A stretch of DNA of 27,596 nucleotides from an uncultured Prochlorococcus sp. (GCA_902572675.1 CACGGY010000006.1:1-27596); one strand, 5' to 3'. Shown: positions 8,393-15,830, counted from the first letter of the stretch. Notes: generated from the letters alone by a model not told the origin. Translations and numbers: made by a program.

Positions 8393-8620
8393 ATGTCAGC
8401 AGCAAAGCTTAATATAGATGAACTAGAAGCAGGTTATCCTTTATTTTGTAAAGCTCTTAGATTATTAATTTTAAAAGGAAGCTCAGTTAAAGATATAGAA
8501 AAGACAGTATGTTGGGGTCATCTTGAAACTTTAAATAGATGTCTACCTGGTAGATATAAAGCACCAACATATTTAATGGCTTTAATCAAAAGAGATATTT
8601 CAAAGCCAAATAATTATTAA
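8393..8620 (+). CDS. Small conserved-looking protein, possible DUF3136 family
   Basis: 75 residues. I recall similar short proteins in marine picocyanobacteria under the label DUF3136, but this is memory and unverified. No signal peptide or membrane segment is visible. The sequence is compact and helical, with two Cys (C19 and C42) and a central segment SVKDIEKTVCWGHLETLNRCL that could form a helix-turn-helix-like pair. The basic C-terminus ends in LIKRDISKPNNY. The start ATG is 85 bases after ridA. It ends six bases before the stop of the convergent acRAF-like gene, so it directly abuts the carboxysome operon, although on the opposite strand. No function is assigned. Confidence 0.75.
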   Translation: MSAAKLNIDELEAGYPLFCKALRLLILKGSSVKDIEKTVCWGHLETLNRCLPGRYKAPTYLMALIKRDISKPNNY

Positions 8621-8626
8621 AAAAGA

Positions 8627-8866
8627 CTAATCTTCTAAATAAAACTTATCAATATCCATTGAGAAGTTTTTTTCTTTGTCTGATATTTCTGCATTGTCTA
8701 AAAATATTGAAAGACTTACAAAATTCTTACCGAAGCTGATATTTGGATAGATATCCCTTTCTTTACATAATTTCTCAATTTCCCCTATGAATTTACTAAT
8801 TTTTGAGTATTGATTAAATTCAAATCTTTTTTCAATCCTCAAAGGTGATTCTCTTTCTTTCCACAT
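8627..8866 (-). CDS. acRAF-like protein (PCD-fold putative RuBisCO assembly factor)
   Basis: 79 residues, similar in length and pattern to pterin-4a-carbinolamine dehydratase (PCD) domains: an N-terminal WKERESPLRIEKRFEF strand pair, a helix around SKISKFIGEIEKL, then a strand region ending SLSIFLDNAEIS. The E-x3-HH pattern needed by true PCD is missing; the matching place reads ERDIYPNISFGKNFV. This, together with its place at the end of the carboxysome operon, fits the acRAF group, described as chaperone-like factors for form IA RuBisCO. It is the last leftward gene, 74 bases after csoS4B. A TATAGT-like -10 (8893-8898, minus) sits in that gap, so partly independent expression is possible. 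Confidence 0.78.
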   Translation of the reverse strand: MWKERESPLRIEKRFEFNQYSKISKFIGEIEKLCKERDIYPNISFGKNFVSLSIFLDNAEISDKEKNFSMDIDKFYLED

Positions 8867-8940
8867 TACATTATTTATTCAAGACTAATTACACTATACC
8901 TTCAACAAAGTTTCTCAATAAATTTTTAAAGATAAAATTT

Positions 8941-9189
8941 TTAGTCACTCTCCCAATAATCAATAATCCCGCCAATTGTTAAATCGGTTTGAACTTCTGG
9001 ATTAGGGCATGCAAATCTAGCAGCAGAGCCACTAGCAGTAAAAACCCAGTTACCTTCTCTAGCTCCGACAGGATCAACAGCAACTAATTTCTTTCCTTTA
9101 TTATTTTCTAAAATTCGTAAATTCATATGACCTAAGCCAGCGACTCTTTGAGTGCATACCATCCTTCCTAATACCTTCATAATTTCCAC
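8941..9189 (-). CDS. csoS4B: Carboxysome vertex pentamer protein CsoS4B
   Basis: 82 residues from a GTG at 9189. EutN/CcmL-type bacterial microcompartment vertex (BMV) fold: pentamers cap the twelve icosahedral vertices of the shell. Diagnostic stretches are MKVLGRMVCTQRVAGLGHMNLRI at the N-terminus, VAVDPVGAREGNWVFTASGSAARFA in the middle and LTIGGIIDYWE at the C-terminus. The start decision: a strong Shine-Dalgarno AAGGAGG at 9205-9199 is nine bases from the GTG but 18 from the next in-frame ATG (9180), so GTG is favoured. Paralogous to the preceding csoS4A, 17 bases upstream. Confidence 0.95.
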   Translation of the reverse strand: MEIMKVLGRMVCTQRVAGLGHMNLRILENNKGKKLVAVDPVGAREGNWVFTASGSAARFACPNPEVQTDLTIGGIIDYWESD

Positions 9190-9198
9190 AATTTATAT

Positions 9199-9205
9199 CC
9201 TCCTT
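9199..9205 (-). promoter_or_regulatory. Strong Shine-Dalgarno site of csoS4B
   Basis: AAGGAGG on the minus strand, nine bases before the GTG at 9189. It selects GTG over the ATG at 9180. Most other operon genes here lack such a site. Confidence 0.8.
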
Positions 9206-9206
9206 T

Positions 9207-9458
9207 TTATGACTTGTCAGGATCCCAATGATCAATAATTCCAACAATCGTTAAATCGCTTGGATAAGATTTACTTCCCGCAGCTTCTCTAGCAGCAGAA
9301 CTTCCAACACAAATAACCCAATCTCCTGGCTTACAGCCAACAGCATCAACTGCAACTTTATTGGAAGAACCATCTAATACAACCTGCAGATGTTTATGTT
9401 CAAAACCAGGAATCCTATTGGTAGAAACAAGTGGTTTTACAACCTTGCAAATTAACAT
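9207..9458 (-). CDS. csoS4A: Carboxysome vertex pentamer protein CsoS4A
   Basis: 83 residues, EutN/CcmL-type BMV fold. Key stretches are MLICKVVKPLVSTNRIPGFEHKHL, then VAVDAVGCKPGDWVICVGSSAAREA and LTIVGIIDHWD. It forms pentamers at shell vertices, closing the carboxysome against CO2 loss. It starts at ATG 9458, only two bases after the csoSCA stop. Its Shine-Dalgarno GAGGAGG (9475-9469) lies inside the csoSCA 3' end, so translation is probably both coupled and strongly initiated. About 45% similar by eye to csoS4B; the two are an old duplication found in most alpha-carboxysome operons. Confidence 0.95.
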   Translation of the reverse strand: MLICKVVKPLVSTNRIPGFEHKHLQVVLDGSSNKVAVDAVGCKPGDWVICVGSSAAREAAGSKSYPSDLTIVGIIDHWDPDKS

Positions 9459-9460
9459 AA

Positions 9461-10990
9461 TTAGTGAGCCTCCTCTGTTTTTTTATCTAAAGACATTCCA
9501 ATAATTTGGGCGGAATGAATTTTGTCCCTATCTCTAATAGTAGAGCAAGTATGTAACAAACCTTGATCAACTAAATTTTTATATCTAATTGATATCGCAT
9601 TATTAACTCTTTCACAATCATTTATTGCCCTCTCTTTTGCTCCAGGTACTTTTCCAGAGTAATCAAATCTTATTACTACTGGGATAGGTAGATCTTGAGA
9701 AACATTTAATCCAGTAAAAATCTTTACTCCAACATCTAAATCCGGAGCCCCTTCTTCGACTGTATCTAAATGAGCAAAATAAGTTAAATTTCTGAGATGT
9801 ACTTCTTTGAAACCTATACCTACTCCAATAAACCTCTCTGCATGTCCAATATCTTCATATGAACCATTATGAAAACTCTTAACATAATCAATTTGAGAAA
9901 TATTATTGACAATTAATTTATATGTAAATTTTTCTAGTCCACTGAGTTTATCTTTTGAAGATTGCTTAGAAATTGTCTGGCAAATTTCTCTTTCCGCATC
10001 CTCTTTCGAAAAATTTATTGTTGAATTATAAATTTCTAATGTAGAAATAGTTTTTTCTAAATCTATTAAGCCATCGCTATTTGATAAATGTATTTTTAAT
10101 GAATCAGTGTCTGTATCAAGTCCAATTAACATCAAATCCACAGAAGCTCCGCAGCAAAAGCTATTCTCTACAGCCTCTTTGAAAGCATATAATTTATTTC
10201 TACCTTCAGCTGCAGCTAACTCGTCATTACTGCCATGAGCTGCGCATCCCTGATGTAAAGGATCTACTGAACTAAAATGATAAGTTACAACTTTTAAGTA
10301 CCTGGTATCTTTATGAGCTTCATTAGGAACATTCTCTCTATATCTTTTATGTTCAGTTTTTACCCATCGATTAACGGTATTTTCAATATCAAACAGTGCT
10401 CCAGCATGGGATCTTCTCCTTACTGAACTAAAAGGTATTCTCATTACATAAGCAACTGAATGAGCTAACCTTCCATCTGAACAAGGAGTTATATCAAGTA
10501 AATGTATTCCACAATCTAAGAGAAATTTTTCAAAATCTTCCGCATCCCTACTTCCAGCAGCACCTTCAAGTGGATCATTGTTAAAAAAATTGTCGCTAAG
10601 TTTCTCATGCTGTTTGAAAGCACACCATGCATATAAAGCTCTCATATCAAGAGGTTTAACCCAAGATTTATCTAATACATGGAGAGGTAAATCTATTCCC
10701 AAATTTTTTCTTGATATTTTCTGAGCCTTATTTATAAAATTTTCGTGATGTTGGATTCGAGCTATTTCCTTGAGAGTTGGAACAATTTCGTCAAAATCAC
10801 TTTTTATTTTGCTTTCATACCTAAATAGATTTTCATTTTGAATATTATTGGTTAATTCATGAGACTTTCCAGAATTTCGGAAATTATTTGATTCTTTAGT
10901 TTGTATATGTATATTTTCAGTAAAAGTTTTCATTGGAGCGGTTGGCCCCAATGTGAAATTCTTGGCTTTAGCCAGTCCTCTTAAAGGCAT
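9461..10990 (-). CDS. csoSCA: Carboxysomal carbonic anhydrase CsoSCA (CsoS3)
   Basis: 509 residues. A beta-type carbonic anhydrase that converts bicarbonate to CO2 inside the shell next to RuBisCO. By spacing, the zinc ligands are C170 in PCSDGR, H238 in TYHFSS and C249 in HQGCAAHG; the His-Cys distance of 11 equals that of the Halothiobacillus enzyme (H242, C253). D172 and R174 complete the catalytic Asp-Arg dyad. The first ~60 residues are low-complexity and Asn/Lys-rich, the kind of disordered tail through which CsoSCA is reported to attach to RuBisCO. An all-helical domain precedes the catalytic domain, and a degenerate second catalytic-like domain follows to the C-terminus. It starts at ATG 10990, seven bases after csoS2. 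Confidence 0.95.
   Translation of the reverse strand: MPLRGLAKAKNFTLGPTAPMKTFTENIHIQTKESNNFRNSGKSHELTNNIQNENLFRYESKIKSDFDEIVPTLKEIARIQHHENFINKAQKISRKNLGIDLPLHVLDKSWVKPLDMRALYAWCAFKQHEKLSDNFFNNDPLEGAAGSRDAEDFEKFLLDCGIHLLDITPCSDGRLAHSVAYVMRIPFSSVRRRSHAGALFDIENTVNRWVKTEHKRYRENVPNEAHKDTRYLKVVTYHFSSVDPLHQGCAAHGSNDELAAAEGRNKLYAFKEAVENSFCCGASVDLMLIGLDTDTDSLKIHLSNSDGLIDLEKTISTLEIYNSTINFSKEDAEREICQTISKQSSKDKLSGLEKFTYKLIVNNISQIDYVKSFHNGSYEDIGHAERFIGVGIGFKEVHLRNLTYFAHLDTVEEGAPDLDVGVKIFTGLNVSQDLPIPVVIRFDYSGKVPGAKERAINDCERVNNAISIRYKNLVDQGLLHTCSTIRDRDKIHSAQIIGMSLDKKTEEAH
9469..9475 (-). promoter_or_regulatory. Strong Shine-Dalgarno site of csoS4A
   Basis: GAGGAGG on the minus strand, embedded in the last codons of csoSCA and ten bases from the csoS4A ATG at 9458. 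Confidence 0.75.
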
Positions 10991-10997
10991 TATTTAC

Positions 10998-13292
10998 TTA
11001 ACCTCTTGCACCGCCTGAAAAGGTAACAAGTTGTCCTTCACGAGTATTTCCACTAGATCCAGTTATCAAGAAATCTGGTTTTTCTGTTTCTTCATTCCTT
11101 TTAACTTCCATAGGGGGCATTGCGCTCATGAATCCTGCTCTTGATGGATTTCGCTTTCTAGAAGAAGCTCCCTCTGTGCCTGTTACCTTATCGCCGCGAT
11201 CCCAATCATCACCAGTTACGTTTCCTACTGATTGTCCTTCTCCAGTAATCCTTGATGCGACTCTTTTTTCTGGTGTCTTTGCAGCACGGTCTACCTCTTC
11301 AATTTCCATTTTTTGTTTATAAGTAATATTTTTATTCGGTTCAAATCTAAATTTTTCCGTGCCAGTGACCTTATCAACTGCCATATCAAAAGGTCCTGTT
11401 ACCTTTGAACCATTTTCATATTCATTACCTGTAACACCTTGAGTATTTTTTTCAGAATATTTATCTCTTGATGGTGATTTAACAGAGAATTCCTTCCAAG
11501 AGTTACCTGGCGACTTTTCCGGATTCGCATAAGCCGCATCATGTACAGGGTTATCACAAGCTTGTGAGAGCTGATCTCCACCAACATAGGGAGTCCCTGT
11601 TAGATTTTTACAAGCACCTTTCTTAGCACCTGTCATTACTCCGCCAATTCCTGGTTGCTGCCCTGTAAGTCTGGCATTTGAATTATTTCCAGAATTAACT
11701 ATTGCTCGGGATTTCATATCTTCTGAAATCTCAGTACTACAATTTTCATTAATCTGATCTAAGCCTGCGTATGGTGTTCCTGTTAACACTTTGCATGAAC
11801 CTGGTTCATCTCCAGTTACTATTTCTGATCTTCCTGTCATAGTGCCGCTTATTAAATTTGACTTTGAAGAGAGGCTTAAACCTACTTTTCTAGCTTCTGG
11901 TTTTGGTTTTGAACCGCAAAACTTCTCATATTGTTGAGATCCTATGTACTCATCGCCAGTTACATTCTTACAACTCCCATGTTCATTACCTGTCATATGG
12001 TCTGATCTTCCAACCCCTGTACCAGTTACATTATTTCCATTGAGAGTGTTGTAACTGCCTACTTTTTCAAATGCTTTACCTTTTGGATTTGGCTCAGAGC
12101 CAAGATATTGATCTCCAGTTAATTGATATCCAGAACCTGATTCATCTCCAGTAACTAGGGTGGATCTACCAGGTAGTGATCCAGATACTTTTAATCCATC
12201 GGTTGTAGTGCTGTGTTTAACCTTTGAAGGATTTCTTGGGACATCACCACAATACTTCTGTGATTGATTAGAAGATACATATTCAGTACCTGTAAGGTTT
12301 TTACAAGTTCCTGGCTCATCGCCTGTGACTCTATCAGATCTACCAACTTCATTTCCAGTTACTTTATTACCTGATGTTGTAGAGGTAACAGTAGATCTAA
12401 GTGGCTGTTTATAACTTGGTCTATCTTGACAAAATTGATCAGTGACTTCAGCTCCCATATATTGGGTACCAGTTACAGTTCTGCATGTACTTGCTTCATT
12501 ACCTGTAGTTTTTAAAGATCTATTAGCTTGAGTTCCAGTAACTATTTGACCTGAATCAGTTTCACTTTTACCAACTTTCCAGCTAGCATCTGCAATATTT
12601 TGTTTGGCACCATTTTTGTTTGGACCACATGGTCTACATTTACCATTACCTTTTTTACCTGTGGCACCAGTTTTACTTCTTAGCTCTCTCACTCTCTGAG
12701 AAATTTCTCTACTACTTAAATCTGGGTCTCCTCTTCTAGCTAATGAAGCGGCACTAGTATTTTGTTTAGTTGCAGATTTACCATGTTTAGATTGAGCTTC
12801 TCTTCTCGCCAAAACAATATCTCTACTTGTATTAGTAATAGGCTTTCTCTTCTGATTAATTCTTCTCTTAACAGTGGGTTTTAGGGACTTAGTTTCTGTA
12901 GTAGTTGAATCCTGAATTTCTTGATTTTTACTTATAGTTGATTTAACTATTTTTACAGGACTTTCTTTTTTAACATCAGTACGGGTTCTATCGGATGAAG
13001 TTATAGCTGATTTCCCATGGGTAGACATTGCTTTTCTTCTCTCTATTACTAACTCTTTACTAGATAAAGTTGTTGAAGAATTTATGTTTACCTGAGTTTT
13101 TGGAATATGTTTTGTAGCTGGTTTAGAAATATTATGATTATTAGGAGAAGACTGAGTCCCAGAAATCTGTATATCTTGAGAAGATCGAACTCTATCTTTG
13201 GTAGTTGAAGAATAAGCAGCAGCTTTTTTACCGCTATCACTCATCGCCTTTCTTCTTTCAAGTGCAATCTCTCTACTGGTTTTTTTTGACAT
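10998..13292 (-). CDS. csoS2: Carboxysome scaffold protein CsoS2
   Basis: 764 residues from the ATG at 13292. A TTG three codons upstream is in frame but has no better ribosome site, and known CsoS2 proteins begin MSKKTSREI. The protein is intrinsically disordered and modular. The N-region (about 6-212) has four basic RuBisCO-binding repeats of the type REIALERRKAMS..GK. The M-region (about 239-582) has six repeats built on VTG...VTG..E.G.C...TG..Y. The C-region (about 583-764) has further VTG pairs and ends in SGGARG. It links RuBisCO (N) to the shell (M/C) and drives assembly. A CRPC pair sits at the N/M boundary. The third M-repeat lacks both cysteines. I see no obvious programmed-frameshift signal, so only the long form is expected. 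Confidence 0.96.
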   Translation of the reverse strand: MSKKTSREIALERRKAMSDSGKKAAAYSSTTKDRVRSSQDIQISGTQSSPNNHNISKPATKHIPKTQVNINSSTTLSSKELVIERRKAMSTHGKSAITSSDRTRTDVKKESPVKIVKSTISKNQEIQDSTTTETKSLKPTVKRRINQKRKPITNTSRDIVLARREAQSKHGKSATKQNTSAASLARRGDPDLSSREISQRVRELRSKTGATGKKGNGKCRPCGPNKNGAKQNIADASWKVGKSETDSGQIVTGTQANRSLKTTGNEASTCRTVTGTQYMGAEVTDQFCQDRPSYKQPLRSTVTSTTSGNKVTGNEVGRSDRVTGDEPGTCKNLTGTEYVSSNQSQKYCGDVPRNPSKVKHSTTTDGLKVSGSLPGRSTLVTGDESGSGYQLTGDQYLGSEPNPKGKAFEKVGSYNTLNGNNVTGTGVGRSDHMTGNEHGSCKNVTGDEYIGSQQYEKFCGSKPKPEARKVGLSLSSKSNLISGTMTGRSEIVTGDEPGSCKVLTGTPYAGLDQINENCSTEISEDMKSRAIVNSGNNSNARLTGQQPGIGGVMTGAKKGACKNLTGTPYVGGDQLSQACDNPVHDAAYANPEKSPGNSWKEFSVKSPSRDKYSEKNTQGVTGNEYENGSKVTGPFDMAVDKVTGTEKFRFEPNKNITYKQKMEIEEVDRAAKTPEKRVASRITGEGQSVGNVTGDDWDRGDKVTGTEGASSRKRNPSRAGFMSAMPPMEVKRNEETEKPDFLITGSSGNTREGQLVTFSGGARG
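11547..12578 (-). repeat. CsoS2 M-region: six shell-interacting repeats
   Basis: Six ~50-residue units at about residues 240-288, 300-348, 358-405, 410-459, 469-518 and 529-579. The common pattern is VTG, then G-R-S, then VTGDEPG-x-CK, then LTG, then Y, then a terminal Cys. Units 1, 2, 4, 5 and 6 keep both cysteines; unit 3 (12078-12221) has none. Confidence 0.85.
12651..13277 (-). repeat. CsoS2 N-region: four RuBisCO-binding repeats
   Basis: Four basic helices at residues about 6-24, 78-96, 156-174 and 194-212 (numbered from the ATG at 13292). The first three share the pattern [SK][RK][ED][IL]-x-[LI]-x-RR-x-A-x-S-x-x-GK; the fourth, SREISQRVRELRSKTG, is divergent. Seen directly; the RuBisCO-binding role is known from CsoS2 of other species. 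Confidence 0.85.
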
Positions 13293-13328
13293 GATCTTCA
13301 AGTTTTAAATTCTTTAAAAAGACTTTTG

Positions 13329-13361
13329 AAAAACTTTCTCCAAAATTATTTTTGGAGAAAG
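13329..13361 (-). terminator. Perfect 12-bp hairpin plus T-run between rbcS and csoS2
   Basis: On the minus strand the arms ctttctccaaaa and ttttggagaaag (plus coordinates 13350-13361 and 13334-13345) pair over 12 bp around a four-base loop, and are followed at once by five T. This is the geometry of an intrinsic terminator or attenuator. Because csoS2 and the other shell genes lie downstream on the same strand, it would act as a partial terminator or as a 3'-end stabiliser of a rbcLS transcript. Confidence 0.75.
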
Positions 13362-13383
13362 ATATTAACTACGAAAAGTAGCT

Positions 13384-13725
13384 TTAACGTCCTTGGAAAA
13401 CTACAAAAGCTGTTCCTTGACTTTGAGTGTAAGCATCGTATCCGATGATTCTTACATGATGATCAGGGTATGCTCTATGACATGCCTCTAATTCGCTCAC
13501 GATCAAGTTAAGATCTTTTTCCCCAAAGAATGGGAGTTTCCAATAAGACCAATAAGTTTGCATACATCCACTTGGATGAACATGCTCAATAACTGGACTC
13601 CAACCTTGAGCAATTATGTACGCAATTTGGTCATATATTTCTTCCTGGGTCATCGGTGGTAAAAAACCGAATGTTTCCAGGGTTGCAACTGTTTGATAGT
13701 CGCTTACTGTGCTCTGGAAAGGCAT
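13384..13725 (-). CDS. rbcS: RuBisCO small subunit, form IA
   Basis: 113 residues, the short cyanobacterial/proteobacterial small subunit. Recognisable parts: TLETFGFLPPMTQEEIYDQIAY near 13-34, the WSPVIEHVHPSG segment near 42-53, YWSYWKLPFFGE near 59-70, and the C-terminal HVRIIGYD. Eight copies cap the L8S8 holoenzyme that fixes CO2 inside the carboxysome. It lies 89 bases downstream of rbcL, a gap holding two hairpins. No Shine-Dalgarno precedes the ATG at 13725. A strong hairpin with T-run follows the stop, separating rbcLS from csoS2. Confidence 0.97.
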   Translation of the reverse strand: MPFQSTVSDYQTVATLETFGFLPPMTQEEIYDQIAYIIAQGWSPVIEHVHPSGCMQTYWSYWKLPFFGEKDLNLIVSELEACHRAYPDHHVRIIGYDAYTQSQGTAFVVFQGR

Positions 13726-13751
13726 AATTAATCAAAATGTGAATGAAAGTA

Positions 13752-13765
13752 CTCGTAAAAACGAG
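13752..13765 (-). other. Small hairpin in the rbcL-rbcS gap
   Basis: Arms ctcgt/acgag (5 bp) around a four-base loop, with no T-run after it on the minus strand. More likely an mRNA structure than a terminator. Confidence 0.45.
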
Positions 13766-13779
13766 ATTTTAATAAGTCT

Positions 13780-13798
13780 GAGGAGAATAAATCTCCTC
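13780..13798 (-). other. Hairpin in the rbcL-rbcS gap
   Basis: Arms gaggaga/tctcctc (7 bp) around a five-base loop, 16 bases after the rbcL stop. No T-run follows on the minus strand. Probably an RNA stability or processing element; it also contains an AGGAG-like string, but too far from rbcS to serve as its ribosome site. Confidence 0.5.
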
Positions 13799-13814
13799 GA
13801 TTTTGAAACTTGAG

Positions 13815-15230
13815 TTAACCCTGAACATCAAGTTTGTCGACAGTGTCAAACTCAAACTTAATTTCCTTCCAAGTTTCTAGAGCAATAGCTAATTCAGGAC
13901 TATGCTTAGCAGCTTCCATGAGAATGTCTCTACTCTCTTTTTCGATTTCGCGACCAGCATTACGAGCTTTTACACAAGCTTCTAATGCAACTCTGTTAGC
14001 TGCAGCTCCAGCAGCTGAACCCCATGGGTGACCATGTGTTCCTCCACCGAACTGAAGGCAGGAATCATCCCCAAAGATCGCTAGAAGTGCAGGCATATGC
14101 CAAACGTGGATACCACCTGATGCGACTGCAAATACTCCAGGCATTGAACCCCAATCTTGATCAAAGAAGTTACCTCTTGATCTATCTTCAGGAACAAATG
14201 ACTCTCTTAAGTTGTCAATATAACCAAGAGTTGTTTGACGATCACCTTCTAGTTTTCCAACAACGGTTCCAGTATGTAATTGGTCTCCTCCAGAAAGTCT
14301 CAAACATTTTGCAAGAACTCTGAAGTGAATACCATGCTTTGGATGTCTATCAATAACAGCATGCATAGCTCTATGAATATGCAGAAGCATGCCATTTTTA
14401 CGACACCAATTAGCTAATCCAGTATTTGCAGTAAAACCACCAGTTATATAATCATGCATGATGATTGGCATATCTAGTTCTTTTGCAAATTCAGCTCTTT
14501 CATAGAGTTCTTCAGGAGTGTTAGCGGTACAATTTAGATAATGACCTTTAACTTCTCCAGTTTCCCGCTGAGCAAGCTTAACTGCTTCTGCAACAAACTC
14601 AAATCTTTCTCTCCAACGTTGGAATGGTTGAGAATTAATATTCTCATCATCCTTCGTTAAATCAAGACCGCCTCTAAGACATTCATATACAACTCGACCA
14701 TAGTTTTTACCAGATAATCCTAATTTAGGTTTGATGGTACAACCAAGTAGAGGTCTTCCGTATTTGTTAAGTCGATCTCTTTCAACTACGATTCCGTTTG
14801 GTGGACCACCGCAAGTTTTAATGAAAGCGATTGGGAATCTAATATCTTCTAGACGTAGATGTCTTAGAGCTTTAAATCCAAAAACGTTTCCTACAAGGGA
14901 TGTTAATACGTTTGTAATTGAGCCTTCTTCAAAAAGATCTAAAGGATATGCAATAAAAGCATAGAAAGCTTCAGGATCTCCAGGAACGTCTTCGATTCGA
15001 TAACAACGTCCTTTATAAAATTCTAAGTCTGTAAGTAACTCGGACCAAACTGTTGACCAAGTACCTGTTGAAGATTCAGCGGCAACAGCTGCTGCAACTT
15101 CTTCTCTTGGAACACCTTCCTGACCTGTACATTTGAAACAGGCTAGTAAATCGGTGTCTAGGGGTACATATTCTGGAGTCCAGTAGGTATCTCTGTACTC
15201 CTTTACCCCTGCGTCATACTTCTTACTCAT
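13815..15230 (-). CDS. rbcL: RuBisCO large subunit, form IA
   Basis: 471 residues, full length. Form IA is indicated by the short N-terminus (MSKKYDAGVKEYRDTYW) and by its place inside a cso operon. Active-site residues are intact: K167 in GCTIKPKLGLS (K175 of plant enzymes), the carbamylated K193 in GGLDLTKDDEN (K201 of plants), and loop 6 in HTGTVVGKLEG. It carboxylates ribulose-1,5-bisphosphate within the carboxysome lumen. It is the second gene of the operon, 69 bases after csoS1. Its ATG at 15230 has no clear Shine-Dalgarno. Confidence 0.98.
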   Translation of the reverse strand: MSKKYDAGVKEYRDTYWTPEYVPLDTDLLACFKCTGQEGVPREEVAAAVAAESSTGTWSTVWSELLTDLEFYKGRCYRIEDVPGDPEAFYAFIAYPLDLFEEGSITNVLTSLVGNVFGFKALRHLRLEDIRFPIAFIKTCGGPPNGIVVERDRLNKYGRPLLGCTIKPKLGLSGKNYGRVVYECLRGGLDLTKDDENINSQPFQRWRERFEFVAEAVKLAQRETGEVKGHYLNCTANTPEELYERAEFAKELDMPIIMHDYITGGFTANTGLANWCRKNGMLLHIHRAMHAVIDRHPKHGIHFRVLAKCLRLSGGDQLHTGTVVGKLEGDRQTTLGYIDNLRESFVPEDRSRGNFFDQDWGSMPGVFAVASGGIHVWHMPALLAIFGDDSCLQFGGGTHGHPWGSAAGAAANRVALEACVKARNAGREIEKESRDILMEAAKHSPELAIALETWKEIKFEFDTVDKLDVQG

Positions 15231-15299
15231 AAGGATAAATTTAGGTCTGTGTAGGGAAAATAATTATTGTGCAAAATTTATAAATCTTGCTTTACTTAA

Positions 15300-15611
15300 T
15301 TAGTCCTTTTGACCAAGAAATTCACCGTTACCTAGAGCAGGTTCAACTTCTCTATGAGGACGAGCAATAATGTGAGCTGCAACTAAACCGTCACCAACTC
15401 TTTCACAAGCGTCAGCACCAGCTCTTACAGCTGCGTTAACTGCTCCTGTTTCGCCTCTAACTAATACTGTGACATAACCGCCACCAACGAATTCACGACC
15501 AATAAGGCGAACTTCTGCTGCCTTTGTCATTGCGTCTGCTGCTTCGATTGCAGGTACAAGTCCGCGTGTCTCGATCATGCCGAGAGCGATACCCATTGTT
15601 TCTGTAGCCAT
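15300..15611 (-). CDS. csoS1: Major carboxysome shell hexamer protein CsoS1
   Basis: 103 residues, a single BMC (Pfam 00936) domain. It begins MATETMGIALGMIETRGLVPAIEAADAM, with the GREFVGGGYVTVLVRG pore/edge region in the middle, a C-terminal half carrying RAGADACERVGDGLVAAHIIARPH, and a short acidic tail. It forms the hexagonal tiles that make the shell facets. Only one csoS1 copy is seen here, as in other Prochlorococcus, whereas Halothiobacillus has three. It is the first gene of the operon. No Shine-Dalgarno stands before the ATG at 15611; instead a repeated TTGAACATTCCACA element and GTAGACA run directly up to the start codon. Confidence 0.97.
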   Translation of the reverse strand: MATETMGIALGMIETRGLVPAIEAADAMTKAAEVRLIGREFVGGGYVTVLVRGETGAVNAAVRAGADACERVGDGLVAAHIIARPHREVEPALGNGEFLGQKD

Positions 15612-15629
15612 TGTCTACTAAATACTAAA

Positions 15630-15643
15630 TGTGGAATGTTCAA
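15630..15643. repeat. Copy 1 of 14-bp direct repeat upstream of csoS1
   Basis: tgtggaatgttcaa, preceded by tgtctac at 15612-15618, which touches the csoS1 start codon. Read on the minus strand it is TTGAACATTCCACA, 11 bases, GTAGACA, ATG. Confidence 0.8.
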
Positions 15644-15730
15644 TTCGAAGAATGCTTCATTAAGTACTTATAAGTCAAGCGTTTTCGACAAAATCTCCAT
15701 TAATGTTTTTTCTATCATTCATAAGTTAAA

Positions 15731-15761
15731 CTTATCACCCTTGGTACTATTGATATGTCAA
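15731..15761 (-). promoter_or_regulatory. Candidate carboxysome operon promoter
   Basis: Minus strand: an exact TTGACA (15756-15761) followed after 19 bases by GATAAG (15731-15736, four of six to TATAAT). The start would be near 15725, giving a ~115-base leader for csoS1 that includes repeat copy 1. The spacing is long, so this is only a candidate. Confidence 0.35.
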
Positions 15762-15830
15762 TACTTATGCAAATTAGTTAGTGCATCAAAACATACTGTT
15801 GTGTTAAGAAAAAATTTACATTATGTTATT

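Noticed and set aside
10998..13292. Programmed ribosomal frameshift in csoS2 as in Halothiobacillus
   Set aside because: I saw no convincing slippery heptamer with a following structure in the M-region; I could not compute this exhaustively.
13293..13301. TTG start three codons before the csoS2 ATG
   Set aside because: Known CsoS2 proteins begin MSKKTSREI at the ATG, and GAAG before it can act as the ribosome site.
14024..14323. 99-codon open frame antisense to rbcL
   Set aside because: Typical shadow of a strongly coding gene; no independent start signal or domain.
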